NCBI GenBank assembly: GCA_035326425.1
Contig: DAOLFG010000022.1
Location: 1-64,000, forward strand
Direction of reading: 5' to 3'
From: CALKJU01 sp035326425
GTDB taxonomy: Bacteria; Pseudomonadota; Alphaproteobacteria; Geminicoccales; Geminicoccaceae
DNA length: 64,000 nt
Shown here: piece by piece, positions 8,771 to 17,066 of the stretch
How the letters are laid out: each line of letters begins with the position of its first letter
Numbering within the stretch: the first letter of the stretch is position 1
The notes under the pieces: generated by a model
Databases searched by the model: none
Told to the model about the DNA's origin: nothing
Seen by the model: only the letters and a program-made list of their open reading frames with translations
Made by a program: the position numbers and the translations under genes

Positions 8771-10059
8771 CAGCCGGCGAGGCGCTGCGTCAACGCGTCG
8801 GCATCCAGCTCGACCGTCTCGCCCGTCCGCCGGCTCTTGAGCTCGACGGTTCCGGACTTGGCACCGCGCGGCCCCACCGTCACCTGCCAGGGCAGCCCGA
8901 TCAGCTCCATGGTGGCGAACTTCGCACCCGCCCGCTCGCCGCGGTCGTCCAGCAGCACGTCGACTCCAGCGATCGTCAGGCGGTCATAGACCGTCTGCGC
9001 CAGAAGATCGCAGGCGGAATCGCCGGTACGGAGGTTGACGATGCCGACGTTGAAGGGCGCCACGGGCTCGGGCCAGACGATGCCCTTGTCGTCGTGGTTG
9101 GCCTCGATCAGGGCCCCCACGAGCCGCGACACGCCGACGCCGTAGGAGCCCATCTCCACCGCCACCTGCTGCCCGTCCGGCCCGGTGACGGTGGCGCCCA
9201 TTGGCTCGGAGTACCTCTTGCCGAAATAGAAGATGTGGCCGACCTCGATGCCGCGGCCGGAGCGCAGCCGCTCGGCCGGCACGTCGCAGGCGGCCGGGTC
9301 GTGCTTCTCGTCGGCGGCGGCGTAGAGCGTCTTCAGCCGCTCGATGTCGATGTCGTCGGCGGAAAAATCGACATCCTCGAAGGCGGCGTCGAAATAGACA
9401 GCGCTCTCGCCGGTCCTGGCCAGGATCTGGAATTCGTGGCTCATATTGCCGCCGATCGGGCCGGTCTCGGCCTGCATCGGGATCGCCGTCAGCCCCATCC
9501 GCTTGAACGCCCGCAGATAGGCCAGGAACATGTTGTCGTAGGCCTTCTTCGCCCCCTCGTAGTCGAGGTCGAAGGAATAGGCGTCCTTCATCAGGAACTC
9601 GCGGCCGCGCATCACCCCGAAGCGCGGCCGCTGCTCGTCGCGGAACTTCCACTGGATATGATAGAGGTTGAGCGGCAGCGATTTGTAGCTCTTCACATGG
9701 GCGCGGAAGATGTCGGTGACGTTCTCCTCGTTGGTGGGCCCGTAGAGCATGTCGCGCTCATGGCGGTCCTTGATGCGCAGCATCTCCTTGCCGTAGGCGC
9801 CGTAGCGCCCGCTCTCGCGCCAGAGATCAGCCGGCTGGATGGTCGGCATCAGGATCTCGACGGCACCCGCCCGGTTCATCTCCTCGCGGACGATCCGCTC
9901 GACCTTCTGCAGCACCGCCCAGCCCAGCGGCAGCCAGGAGTAGATGCCGGCGGTGAGCTGCTGGATCATACCGGCGCGCAGCATCAGCTTGTGGCTGACG
10001 ATCTCGGCCTCGGCGGGCTCCTCCCTCATCACGGGGAGGAAATAGCGGGACAGGCGCAT
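8770..10059 (-). CDS. proS: prolyl-tRNA synthetase (short form)
   Basis: Charges tRNA-Pro. 429 residues, the short alphaproteobacterial form in which the class II core runs straight into the anticodon-binding domain without the ~180-residue editing insertion. Motif 2 region (QWKFRDEQRPRFGVMRGREFLMKDAYSF, split here as FRDEQRPRFG and REFLMKDAYSF) and motif 3 (GSYGVGVSRLVGA) are clear. ATG at 10059 gives MRLSRYFLPV, the family start. First gene of the proS-lolC-lolD operon. The first ~35 codons and ~65 bp upstream are duplicated at 11348-11524. Confidence 0.96.
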   Translation of the reverse strand: MRLSRYFLPVMREEPAEAEIVSHKLMLRAGMIQQLTAGIYSWLPLGWAVLQKVERIVREEMNRAGAVEILMPTIQPADLWRESGRYGAYGKEMLRIKDRHERDMLYGPTNEENVTDIFRAHVKSYKSLPLNLYHIQWKFRDEQRPRFGVMRGREFLMKDAYSFDLDYEGAKKAYDNMFLAYLRAFKRMGLTAIPMQAETGPIGGNMSHEFQILARTGESAVYFDAAFEDVDFSADDIDIERLKTLYAAADEKHDPAACDVPAERLRSGRGIEVGHIFYFGKRYSEPMGATVTGPDGQQVAVEMGSYGVGVSRLVGALIEANHDDKGIVWPEPVAPFNVGIVNLRTGDSACDLLAQTVYDRLTIAGVDVLLDDRGERAGAKFATMELIGLPWQVTVGPRGAKSGTVELKSRRTGETVELDADALTQRLAG

Positions 10060-10124
10060 GGCGATCCGGGGCGGTTGCAGGCGGGGCGCAATCTAGGTGC
10101 GGGGGTCCGGCGCGGCAACCGCCG
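9950..10124. repeat. direct repeat copy A (5' end and leader of proS)
   Basis: This is the functional proS 5' end plus its upstream region. The same sequence recurs in the same orientation at 11348-11524, about 1.4 kb away. The copies share uninterrupted identical runs of 33 nt (9988-10020), 31 nt (10030-10060) and 23 nt within the leader. The lipoprotein gene at 10191 lies between them. Confidence 0.85.
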
Positions 10125-10190
10125 ACTGACCGGCGGACATTGACGGCTACCGAAACGCCACCAAGACTGCCTCCAACGGAAAAGGCAGCA

Positions 10191-11318
10191 ATGAGGGTGA
10201 CGGGAACCATGGCTTGGCCGCGCCGGCGAGTCCTGAAGGGGTTGGGCGGCTTGGGCGCCGCAAGCATCGCCGGATGCGCGGGCAGCGCACCGGCACCGCC
10301 GCCTCCGGAGCCGCCAGTCGATATGGCGAGCATGTCGCCGGACGAGCGGATCCTCGCGCAGCGGCCGTTTGCTATGAAGCCTGAGGCGCGCCGCGACCTG
10401 TACGCGACGGAGCCGCAGCCGCTCTTCGCAGAGTCTTCCACGGCCACGTTACTGATCGCCAGCGACATGTCTGTTCAGCAAGCAACCAAGCTGCTTGAGG
10501 AGTACCTACAGTCGGAATCTCTCGCTATTCGCGGTGAGTGCGTGCGTTTATTTGAAGACGACGCCGTGATAGCGAAGATCCCGAGTCCTATCCTGCGAGC
10601 AGCTTTCTCTACATTGCCGACCACATCATGCGCTAGTGCTATAGAGTCTATTTTATCAGACAGTGTATCATCCATATCTTTCAATGAAGATCCGACGCTA
10701 TGTTCAAAATCTTACTCTCTATATTTTGCACGAGCTTTTCAAGATGCCGATCTTCGAATGAACTACTACTTCAATCCTTATTACCGTGGATTGAACACAA
10801 ACCCTATGCTCTTTACTTGCCTCATGGCACATGAACCGTTGCACCGACCGGATCGATCTACAGATCTGGAGGAAGCCGTAGCAACGTCATTCGAGACCTT
10901 TGTTCTGATCGAACAACTTAGCCGTCATTCGCTGATTGACAGCACCAGGCTAGGACGACGCATGGCAACTCGCGCTGCCTTTCGGTTGAATTGCGGCCAT
11001 GGTGCGACCATGGGCCTGTATCGCACGAACGGCGATAAGGCCTTGATTCCGGACAGCAACGCAACCTTCCGAAACTGGATCGAATATATCAAGGTCCCCC
11101 CTGGAGGTCGCACTCTCGATTGGACCCTCTCCCCCGGCAACGAACTACTCGGCGCCTACTGCCGCGCCATCGGCATCACCGACGCCGGCCCGTCGCCCCG
11201 CTTCGACGAGGATCTCCTCCACAAGATCGACCGGGCACCCTATCCATCGCTTCCCCCATCCGCATTGCTCGCCGCGGCCCGCAACCTCGGAATGGAGGTT
11301 CCGGAACAGCTGCCCTGA
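10191..11318 (+). CDS. Tat-type lipoprotein with HExxH motif, unknown function
   Basis: About 375 residues. The N-terminus (WPRRRVLKGLGG, then SIAGC with Cys29) reads as a twin-arginine signal with a lipobox, so a membrane-anchored exported protein is expected. Residues 214-218 are HEPLH, a zinc-metallopeptidase-like HExxH, followed by Glu227/Glu228 close by; no family is recognised. The central ~400 bp (10500-10900) is visibly richer in A and T than either end of the gene or its neighbours, suggesting foreign origin. ATG at 10191 is chosen; the frame also opens at a TTG at 10140. The gene sits between the two proS 5' repeats. A peptidase role is inference only. Confidence 0.72.
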   Translation: MRVTGTMAWPRRRVLKGLGGLGAASIAGCAGSAPAPPPPEPPVDMASMSPDERILAQRPFAMKPEARRDLYATEPQPLFAESSTATLLIASDMSVQQATKLLEEYLQSESLAIRGECVRLFEDDAVIAKIPSPILRAAFSTLPTTSCASAIESILSDSVSSISFNEDPTLCSKSYSLYFARAFQDADLRMNYYFNPYYRGLNTNPMLFTCLMAHEPLHRPDRSTDLEEAVATSFETFVLIEQLSRHSLIDSTRLGRRMATRAAFRLNCGHGATMGLYRTNGDKALIPDSNATFRNWIEYIKVPPGGRTLDWTLSPGNELLGAYCRAIGITDAGPSPRFDEDLLHKIDRAPYPSLPPSALLAAARNLGMEVPEQLP

Positions 11319-11347
11319 TTGCGAGCTTGGATCGTTCCTGCTACCCG

Positions 11348-11456
11348 GCCGAGAGCTGCTGGATCAGCCCAGCGCGCAGCATCATCTTGTGGCTGACGAT
11401 CTCGGCCTCGGCGGGCTCTCCTTGAGCACGGGGAGGAAATAGCGGGACAGGCGCAT
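11348..11456 (-). pseudogene. truncated duplicate of proS 5' end
   Basis: Remnant of proS: the duplicated ATG is at 11456 and about 35 codons follow, ending where similarity stops near 11348. Compared with the real gene it has lost one base in the region after the first ten codons, so the frame is broken. It cannot make a synthetase. It marks one edge of the duplicated segment. Confidence 0.8.
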
Positions 11457-11524
11457 GACGGTCCGGGGCGGTTGCGGGCGGGGCGCAATCTAGGTGCGGA
11501 GCTGCCCGGCGGCAACCGCGGGCC
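11348..11524. repeat. direct repeat copy B (proS 5' remnant and leader)
   Basis: Second copy of the 9950-10124 segment, same orientation, with scattered substitutions and a few small indels. It includes the stretch upstream of proS, so a duplicated promoter may remain and fire leftward into the 3' side of the lipoprotein gene. Confidence 0.85.
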
Positions 11525-11564
11525 GACAGCCAGGCGCCCATCAATGGATGGATCTGCTGTCTCC

Positions 11565-11574
11565 TATAGTATAC
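11565..11574 (+). promoter_or_regulatory. putative -10/operator of the toxin-antitoxin operon
   Basis: TATAGTATAC just upstream of the toxin ATG (11582) contains a -10-like TATAGT and a GTATAC palindrome. Such sites are typically bound by the antitoxin of HigBA/RelBE-type operons to repress their own promoter. No convincing -35 is seen. Confidence 0.4.
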
Positions 11575-11581
11575 AAGACGC

Positions 11582-11878
11582 ATGATCACGATCTACCAGA
11601 CCGAAGGATTCGCCCAGTGGTTGCTGTGTCTCCGCGACGCGCGAGCCAAAGCCAGGATCGTCAATCGGATCGACAGGTTGGCCGCCGGAAACCCTGGTGA
11701 CGTCAAGCCCGTTGGAGAGGGTGTGAGCGAGATGCGGATCGACTACGGCCCAGGCTACCGCGTCTACTTCAAACAGTTCGGGCCAGTCGTCGTAGTGCTG
11801 CTCTGCGGTGGCGACAAGCGCACACAGGAACGCGACATCGCGGCGGCGAAGACGTTGGCCCGCGAGTGGCAGGAGTGA
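11582..11878 (+). CDS. type II toxin, RelE/HigB-like (Gp49-like) family
   Basis: 98-residue basic protein of the phage-derived Gp49-like/HigB branch of the RelE superfamily, normally ribosome-dependent mRNA interferases. Recognisable points are FAQWLLCLRD near the N-terminus, the strand pair MRIDYGPGYRVYF, the hydrophobic VVVLLCGGDK and the C-terminal RDIAAAKTLA, a hallmark of this family. It precedes its antitoxin by 5 bp, the toxin-first order expected for this branch. Complete and apparently intact. Confidence 0.88.
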   Translation: MITIYQTEGFAQWLLCLRDARAKARIVNRIDRLAAGNPGDVKPVGEGVSEMRIDYGPGYRVYFKQFGPVVVVLLCGGDKRTQERDIAAAKTLAREWQE

Positions 11879-11883
11879 CGACG

Positions 11884-12204
11884 ATGGTTCCCGCGACCCG
11901 ACCATTCGATTCTGCCGAGTTCCTCGATAGTGAGGAGGCGATCGCTGAATATGTGCTCGCGGCGACCGAGGATGGCGATGCCTCCGCGATTGCCCGGGCT
12001 CTCGGCGTGATCGCTCGTGCGCGCGGCATGTCCGCGCTGGCTCGCGAGACCGGGATCCCTCGAACGACGCTCTACAAGGCATTGAGCGGCCAGGGTAATC
12101 CCGAGCTCGCCACCGTGGCGAAGATTGCGCGGGCTCTCGGCTTTCGGCTAACGCTGACCGCCGAGTCCGCTGATGCGCCGCGAGCGCAGACCAAAGCTGC
12201 CTAA
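11884..12204 (+). CDS. antitoxin, HigA-like XRE family
   Basis: 106-residue antitoxin partner of the upstream toxin. The N-terminal part (DSEEAIAEYVLAATEDGD) matches the family's toxin-contact region and residues about 45-95 form an XRE helix-turn-helix (MSALARETGIPRTTLYKALS). ATG at 11884 is chosen because AGGAG lies at the right distance; an in-frame GTG at 11866 exists. It probably represses the pair's promoter. Its stop overlaps the stop region of the converging DUF4170 gene by 4 bp. Confidence 0.88.
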   Translation: MVPATRPFDSAEFLDSEEAIAEYVLAATEDGDASAIARALGVIARARGMSALARETGIPRTTLYKALSGQGNPELATVAKIARALGFRLTLTAESADAPRAQTKAA

Positions 12205-12434
12205 GCGTTCCCGTTGCCCTCGTCCGGATCCATCAGCCGGTGCAGATGCACCACGAAGTAGCGCTTGTGGGCGTCGTCGATGCTGGCCTGGGCCTTGCCG
12301 CGCCAGACCTTCTCGGCCTCGGCGTAGTTGGGATAGATGCCGACGATGTCGAGCTTCTCGGTGTCGACAAACTCGGTCCCACGCGGATCCTTGAGCTCGC
12401 CGCCGAAGACCAGGTGCAGGAGCTGCTTGGACAT
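12201..12434 (-). CDS. DUF4170 domain protein
   Basis: 77-residue conserved alphaproteobacterial protein of unknown function (MSKQLLHLVFGGEL, DIVGIYPNYAEAEKVWRGKA, RYFVVHLHRLMD). The beta-alpha-beta pattern and the YPNYAEAEKVWR segment are the features of the DUF4170 family as I recall it. ATG at 12434 is chosen; the frame upstream of it is only the antisense of the creatininase gene. Standalone, between the toxin-antitoxin pair and the divergent creatininase gene. Confidence 0.85.
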   Translation of the reverse strand: MSKQLLHLVFGGELKDPRGTEFVDTEKLDIVGIYPNYAEAEKVWRGKAQASIDDAHKRYFVVHLHRLMDPDEGNGNA

Positions 12435-12524
12435 GGGCCGGGCCTCGTGCTGCGTTGCGGTAGGGCCTGACCCTAGCCGGGCTCCAGACTGGCCGCTAGG
12501 TTCCCGGCGACAAAGGGAGGCCGC

Positions 12525-13385
12525 ATGCCCGAGCACCAGATCCTCTACGAGCGGATGACTTGGCCGCAGCTGCGTGAGGCGGCGCGCGCCGACCGTGTGG
12601 TGCTGCTGCCGTTCGGCGCCATCGAGCAGCACGGCTTCCACCTGCCGGTCGATGTCGACGTCCGCATCGCCCGCGAGGTCTGCGAGCGCACGGCCCGGCT
12701 CAATCCGAACGCGCTGGTGATGACGGCGATGCCGTTCGGCTTCGAGACGCATCACATGGACTGGCCCGGCACCATCGACATCGAGTGGGACATCCTGGTC
12801 AAGTACGGCGTGTGCGTCTGCTCCTCGCTCGCCCGCCACGGTTTTCGGCGCATCCTGATCGTCAACGGCCACGGCTCGAACCGGCCGATCCTCGACCTCA
12901 TCACTCGGCTCACGGTGATCAAGCATCCCGACGTGCTTTGCGCCGGCCAGTCCTGGTTCCACCTGGGCGACGTGATGAAGGCGTTCAACGAGGTGCGCGA
13001 GAGCGACATGTCGAGCCATGCCGACGAGCTCGAGACCTCGGCCTACCTCGCCATCGACCCCGATGCCGTCGACATGAGCCAGGCGGTGCGCGACACGACG
13101 TTCCGCCGCAGCCCTCACGTCTGGGGCGACCTCGCCGGCCGCAAGCCGACGCCCGAGTCGAAGTCACCGCTGGTGATGTTCGAGCACTTCTCCACCGGCT
13201 CGATCTCGGGCGTGCGCGGCGATCCGACCGGCGCCACCGCCGAGAAGGGCCGGCTGCTGCTGGAGGCGGCGGCACGGGAGCTGGCGGAGATCGTCGACGA
13301 GCTGAGGGCGCGGCCGATCGTCCTGCCCGCCGACCATCACGAATCGGATATCGGCGAGCTGCGCCGCAGGCTCTCCTCGACCTGA
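12525..13385 (+). CDS. creatininase family amidohydrolase
   Basis: 286-residue metal-dependent hydrolase. Creatininase-family metal ligands are visible: Glu34 and His36 in GAIEQHG, Asp45, the NGHGSN loop and the Glu in SHADELETS. Known members open creatinine or hydrolyse formamide-type bonds; the substrate here is not determinable. Strong ribosome site AGGGAGG before ATG at 12525. It overlaps the converging SelA-like gene by 49 bp. The nearby M20, P1 and racemase genes suggest use on an amide-containing nutrient. Confidence 0.9.
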   Translation: MPEHQILYERMTWPQLREAARADRVVLLPFGAIEQHGFHLPVDVDVRIAREVCERTARLNPNALVMTAMPFGFETHHMDWPGTIDIEWDILVKYGVCVCSSLARHGFRRILIVNGHGSNRPILDLITRLTVIKHPDVLCAGQSWFHLGDVMKAFNEVRESDMSSHADELETSAYLAIDPDAVDMSQAVRDTTFRRSPHVWGDLAGRKPTPESKSPLVMFEHFSTGSISGVRGDPTGATAEKGRLLLEAAARELAEIVDELRARPIVLPADHHESDIGELRRRLSST

Positions 13386-13915
13386 GCCGAGGCGGCGGCC
13401 GCGATCTCGTCGGTCGCCGCCAGCAGGACCGGCAGCGCCGCCACGGCCTCGCGCACGCGGCGCATCGCGCCGGCCCGGCCCGCAACGACAGCACCCGGGG
13501 CCTGCCGATGGCGCTGCAGGTCGATCACGATCAGATCGGCGCCGGCATCGAGCGCCGCGATCCAGCCATGACCGCCCAGATAGACGACCGCCGGACGATC
13601 CCGCGTGTGACAGGCCCACAGGAAGCGCGGGAGATCCAGCAATCCGGGCCGGGCGCCTTCGCCGATGAACAAGCCGCCGGTCGCGTCGGCGTTCTCGACC
13701 TCCGCGGCATCGCATTTGTCGGCCAGTCCGACCTCGACGGCGCGGGCACTCGCCATCGCGATCAGCTGCAGCGGCGAGCCGCCGATGTCGACGACGTGGC
13801 CACGCTGGATCAGCACGGCCGGGCCGCAGGCCGCCAGCGCGGCGATCGCGCCGGCCCCGCCATTGGCGAGCACCAGCGCGTCCTCGGTCATCAGCAGCCT
13901 GGCGAGGTCAGCCAC
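13337..13915 (-). CDS. SelA/DgaE-like PLP-fold fragment, probably inactive
   Basis: 192 residues resembling the middle of the SelA (selenocysteine synthase)/D-glucosaminate-6-phosphate ammonia-lyase family: ALVLANGGAGAIAALAA, then IQRGHVVDIGGS (37-47), then EVGLADKCDAAEVENA. The family's PLP-lysine segment (usual pattern SGDKLLGGPQ) aligns with residues 132-140 (DLQRHRQAP), where no lysine occurs, and the C-terminal domain is absent. So either a degenerate paralogue or a decaying gene. It starts at GTG 13915, overlapping the SMP-30 stop as GTGGCTGA, which implies coupled translation and argues that it is still expressed. Assignment is by eye and tentative. Confidence 0.6.
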   Translation of the reverse strand: MADLARLLMTEDALVLANGGAGAIAALAACGPAVLIQRGHVVDIGGSPLQLIAMASARAVEVGLADKCDAAEVENADATGGLFIGEGARPGLLDLPRFLWACHTRDRPAVVYLGGHGWIAALDAGADLIVIDLQRHRQAPGAVVAGRAGAMRRVREAVAALPVLLAATDEIAAAASAQVEESLRRSSPISDS

Positions 13916-14801
13916 CGAACCGCTCCGAAGCTGTCCCGGCGACCCCGGCGTCGACCGCCAGCAAGGCCCCTTCGCGCGGGTTGGCCGCCAGCTGCGCGGC
14001 CGTCAGCCCGAATCGGGCCGAGGTGACATAGAGCGTCCGCAGCTCCTCCCCGCCGAAGCAGCAGGAGGTCGGATTGGTCACCGGCAGATCCAGGATGCGG
14101 TCGACGCTGCCGTCCGGCGCGAAACGCACCACGCAAGAGCCGGCGAAGCGGGCGTTCCACAGGCAGCCTTCCGCGTCGATCGCCGAGCCGTCGCAGAAGC
14201 CCGGCAGCGTGGCGTCCGAGAACAGCCGCCGGTCACCCAGCCGGCCGTCCTCGCCGACCGTGTACTTCCACAAGCTGTTGGCCAGCGTGTCGCCGAAGAT
14301 CAGCGAGCGGCCGCCGTCTGTCCATGCCAGCGTGTTCGAGAGCCCGACGCCGTCGACCTCGCGGCTGAAGCCGCCATCCGGCAGGACGCGGTAGAGTGCG
14401 CCGGTACGGGCCGTCATCTCGCGCGGCGAGCCGTCCGCCTCGAGGTTGCTCTGCATCGTACCGAGCCATAGCCGGCCTGCCGCATCGCACTTGGCCTCGT
14501 TGCCGCGGTTGGCCGGACGGTCGGCTTCCGGAGCGAGGAAGGGCGTCGACGAGCCGGTGTCCGGGTCGAAGAAATCGAGCCCGGCCGCGCGCGCCAGCAA
14601 CATGCCGCCACCTCGCCGGCCAATGACCGCGCAAGGGAAGCCCGGTACCGGCCAGCGCCGCGCCTCGGTCTCGCCCGGCCGCCAGCACAGCACGGCATTG
14701 CCGACGATGTCGACCCACCACAGCGCGCCCTCGCGATCGTCCCAGAACGGCCCCTCGCCCACGGCGTTGCGCGCGTCGAGTACGATCCGCACGGCTCCCA
14801 T
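13908..14801 (-). CDS. SMP-30/gluconolactonase family protein
   Basis: 297-residue six-bladed beta-propeller lactonase, which opens sugar or other lactones using a divalent metal. The metal Glu16 is in AVGEGPFWDD; other family landmarks are GNEAKCDAAGRLWLGTM, the Asn in GLSNTLAW and the Asp in FCDGSAIDAEGCLW. Complete length. It is upstream of and coupled to the SelA-like gene and divergent from the PhyH gene 74 bp away. In sugar catabolism such enzymes feed IlvD-type sugar-acid dehydratases, one of which is at 34788. Confidence 0.93.
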   Translation of the reverse strand: MGAVRIVLDARNAVGEGPFWDDREGALWWVDIVGNAVLCWRPGETEARRWPVPGFPCAVIGRRGGGMLLARAAGLDFFDPDTGSSTPFLAPEADRPANRGNEAKCDAAGRLWLGTMQSNLEADGSPREMTARTGALYRVLPDGGFSREVDGVGLSNTLAWTDGGRSLIFGDTLANSLWKYTVGEDGRLGDRRLFSDATLPGFCDGSAIDAEGCLWNARFAGSCVVRFAPDGSVDRILDLPVTNPTSCCFGGEELRTLYVTSARFGLTAAQLAANPREGALLAVDAGVAGTASERFGG

Positions 14802-14875
14802 TCCGGCACCTCACTTCCCACGGCGACACCGTCTCCTATACCTTCGCCGCTTGGAATGCCGAAGGGGAGGCGGCC

Positions 14876-15736
14876 ATGTCCGAGCATCGCGTGCGCTACG
14901 AGCGCGACGGCTTCGTGGTGGTACCGAAGGTTCTGAGCGAGGACGAGGTGGCGGCGCTGCGCCACGAGACGGCCGAGATCTGCCGCGGTCATCGCGGCCC
15001 GGTCCAGGGCATGACGCCGGATGGCGACGAGCCGGACGACGACAAGGTCTCCGAGCGCTACCTGTGCATCCATTTCCCGCACAAGATCTCCGGCCTCATG
15101 CGCGCCACGCTCGCCCATCCGAAGATCGTGGCTGGCCTCAGATGCCTGATCGGCAGCAACGTCAAATGCATGCAGTCGATGCTGTTCGTGAAGCATGCCG
15201 GCAAGCCCGGCCAAGCCTGGCACCAGGACGAGTACTTCATCCCCACCCGCGACCGCTCGCTCATTGCCGCCTGGATCGCGCTCGACGACGCCACGGTCGA
15301 GAACGGCTGCCTGTGGGCCATTCCGGGCTCGCACAAGGCGGGGATCCTGTGGGATCGCCAGCCGCACGGATCGGACGAGTACGACGCCGGCGACGAGACC
15401 TTCGGCCACCCCTACCGGGACGAGGACGCGGTGTCCCTGCCCTGCCCGGCCGGCAGCGTCGTGTTCTTCAACGGCTACCTGCTCCACAAATCGCTGCGCA
15501 ACCGCGCCAGGGCCGGCTTCCGCCGGGCGCTGGTCAACCACTACATGCGCGCCGAATCCATGCTGCCCTGGGACTGGGACGGCCGCCTGGAGCCGACGCG
15601 CGACAACCGCGACATCGTCATGGTGGCGGGCGAGGACCCCTATGCCTGGAAAGGCACCCAGGAGCTCACCTTCCCCTATCTGCGCGCCGAGAGCCGCGTC
15701 GACCCGAACCTGCACCAACGCCAGAAGGTATTCTGA
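14876..15736 (+). CDS. phytanoyl-CoA dioxygenase (PhyH) family protein
   Basis: 286-residue Fe(II)/2-oxoglutarate oxygenase. The iron facial triad is visible: His116 and Asp118 in WHQDEYF and distal His204 in YLLHKS, with a nearby Arg for 2-oxoglutarate. The PhyH start pattern YERDGFVVVPKVLSEDEV is clear. The substrate is unknown; relatives hydroxylate many small molecules besides phytanoyl-CoA. Good GGGGAGG ribosome site. It converges on the MFS transporter gene 10 bp away. Confidence 0.93.
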   Translation: MSEHRVRYERDGFVVVPKVLSEDEVAALRHETAEICRGHRGPVQGMTPDGDEPDDDKVSERYLCIHFPHKISGLMRATLAHPKIVAGLRCLIGSNVKCMQSMLFVKHAGKPGQAWHQDEYFIPTRDRSLIAAWIALDDATVENGCLWAIPGSHKAGILWDRQPHGSDEYDAGDETFGHPYRDEDAVSLPCPAGSVVFFNGYLLHKSLRNRARAGFRRALVNHYMRAESMLPWDWDGRLEPTRDNRDIVMVAGEDPYAWKGTQELTFPYLRAESRVDPNLHQRQKVF

Positions 15737-15746
15737 GCGATCGCCC

Positions 15747-16973
15747 TCAGGCCTTGGCCGGCTGCAGCCTCGCCACCGGCTTCTCCTCGATCGGCCAATG
15801 GACCAGGGCCGCGAGGACGCCCATGCCGATCATCGTCCACCAGACCGGCTGGTAGGAGCCGGTGGTGTCGAACCACCAGCCGCCGAGCCAGACGCCTGCC
15901 AGGGCGCCCATCTGGTGGCTGAGGAATACCACACCGAACAGGGTCGCCATGTAGCGCGGGCCGAACATCACCGCGATCAGGCCCGAGGTCGGCGGCACCG
16001 TCGACAGCCACAGGATGCCCATGGCGGCGGCGAACAGCAGCGTGGTGAGCGCCGTGGGCGGGGTGAGGATGAACAGGCCGATCACGACGGCGCGGCCGAG
16101 ATAGATCAGGCAGAGGATGTTCTTCTTGCTGTGCCTGCCGCCGAGCACGCCGGCGCCGTAGCTGCCGACGATGTTGAACAGGCCGACGACCGCGATGGCG
16201 GCGGCACCGACCCAGGGTGCCACGCCGGCATCCTTGATGTAGGCCGGCAGGTGGGTCTGGATGAACGCGACGTGATAGCCGCAGACGAAGAACCCGACGG
16301 TGAGCAGCACGTAGCTGCGGTGGCCGCCCGCCTCCCTCAGCGCCTGGCCCAGCGTCTGCGCCACGGCCGAGCCGTTGCCGGGCTCGGCGCGGTAGGGCAG
16401 CGACAGCGGGATCACCAGCAGCACGAGCCCGCCCATCAGCATCAGGGCGGCACCCCAGCCGAAGGCCATGATGAAGCCCTGGTTGACGAAGCTCAGCAGG
16501 AACTGGCCGAGCGAGCTCGAGGCCACGATGATGCCGAGCGCCCAGGAGCGGCGCTCGTCGGGCATCATCCTGCCCACCGCCGCCATCACGAGGCCGAACG
16601 AGGCACCGGCACCACCGATGCCGATCAGCACGCCCAGCGTCAGGTGCAGCATGAGCGGCGTCGTCGCCATCGGCACCAGCGCCAGGCCGGCGGCGTAGAC
16701 GACGGCGCCGCCGATCAGCACCCGCCTGGAGCTCCACCGGTCGGCGAGGGCGCCGGCGATCGGCTGGCCGATGCCCCACAGGATGTTCTGGATGCCGATC
16801 GAGACCGAGAAGATCTCGCGGCCCCAGCCGCGGGTCGCCGAGATCGGCTCGAGGTAGAGGCCGAACGCGGCGCGCGCGCCGAAGGTCAGCATGGCGATCA
16901 GGCAGCCGCAGACGACGATCGTCGCCATGCCCTCGCCCCAGCCACGGTCAGTGGATTGCATGATGATACCCAC
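15747..16973 (-). CDS. MFS transporter
   Basis: 408-residue secondary transporter with about 12 predicted TM helices in two halves. The MFS A-motif region is GALADRWSSRRVLIGG between helices 2 and 3, and a central cytoplasmic loop (EPGNGSAVAQTLGQALREAGGHR) separates the halves. It resembles the oxalate/formate-antiporter-like and monocarboxylate-type MFS proteins; substrate not determinable. GTG at 16973 has GGGGGAG 4 bp upstream; ATG at 16961 is the alternative. Divergent from the DHDPS-like gene. Confidence 0.93.
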   Translation of the reverse strand: MGIIMQSTDRGWGEGMATIVVCGCLIAMLTFGARAAFGLYLEPISATRGWGREIFSVSIGIQNILWGIGQPIAGALADRWSSRRVLIGGAVVYAAGLALVPMATTPLMLHLTLGVLIGIGGAGASFGLVMAAVGRMMPDERRSWALGIIVASSSLGQFLLSFVNQGFIMAFGWGAALMLMGGLVLLVIPLSLPYRAEPGNGSAVAQTLGQALREAGGHRSYVLLTVGFFVCGYHVAFIQTHLPAYIKDAGVAPWVGAAAIAVVGLFNIVGSYGAGVLGGRHSKKNILCLIYLGRAVVIGLFILTPPTALTTLLFAAAMGILWLSTVPPTSGLIAVMFGPRYMATLFGVVFLSHQMGALAGVWLGGWWFDTTGSYQPVWWTMIGMGVLAALVHWPIEEKPVARLQPAKA

Positions 16974-17066
16974 TCAGCTCCCCCGCTGCATGCCCTTGAA
17001 TGAAGGCGCGATCAAGTGGCATCTCGCTCGGACGGTCGGACTCGGGCGGATGACGGGAGGCCAAGG

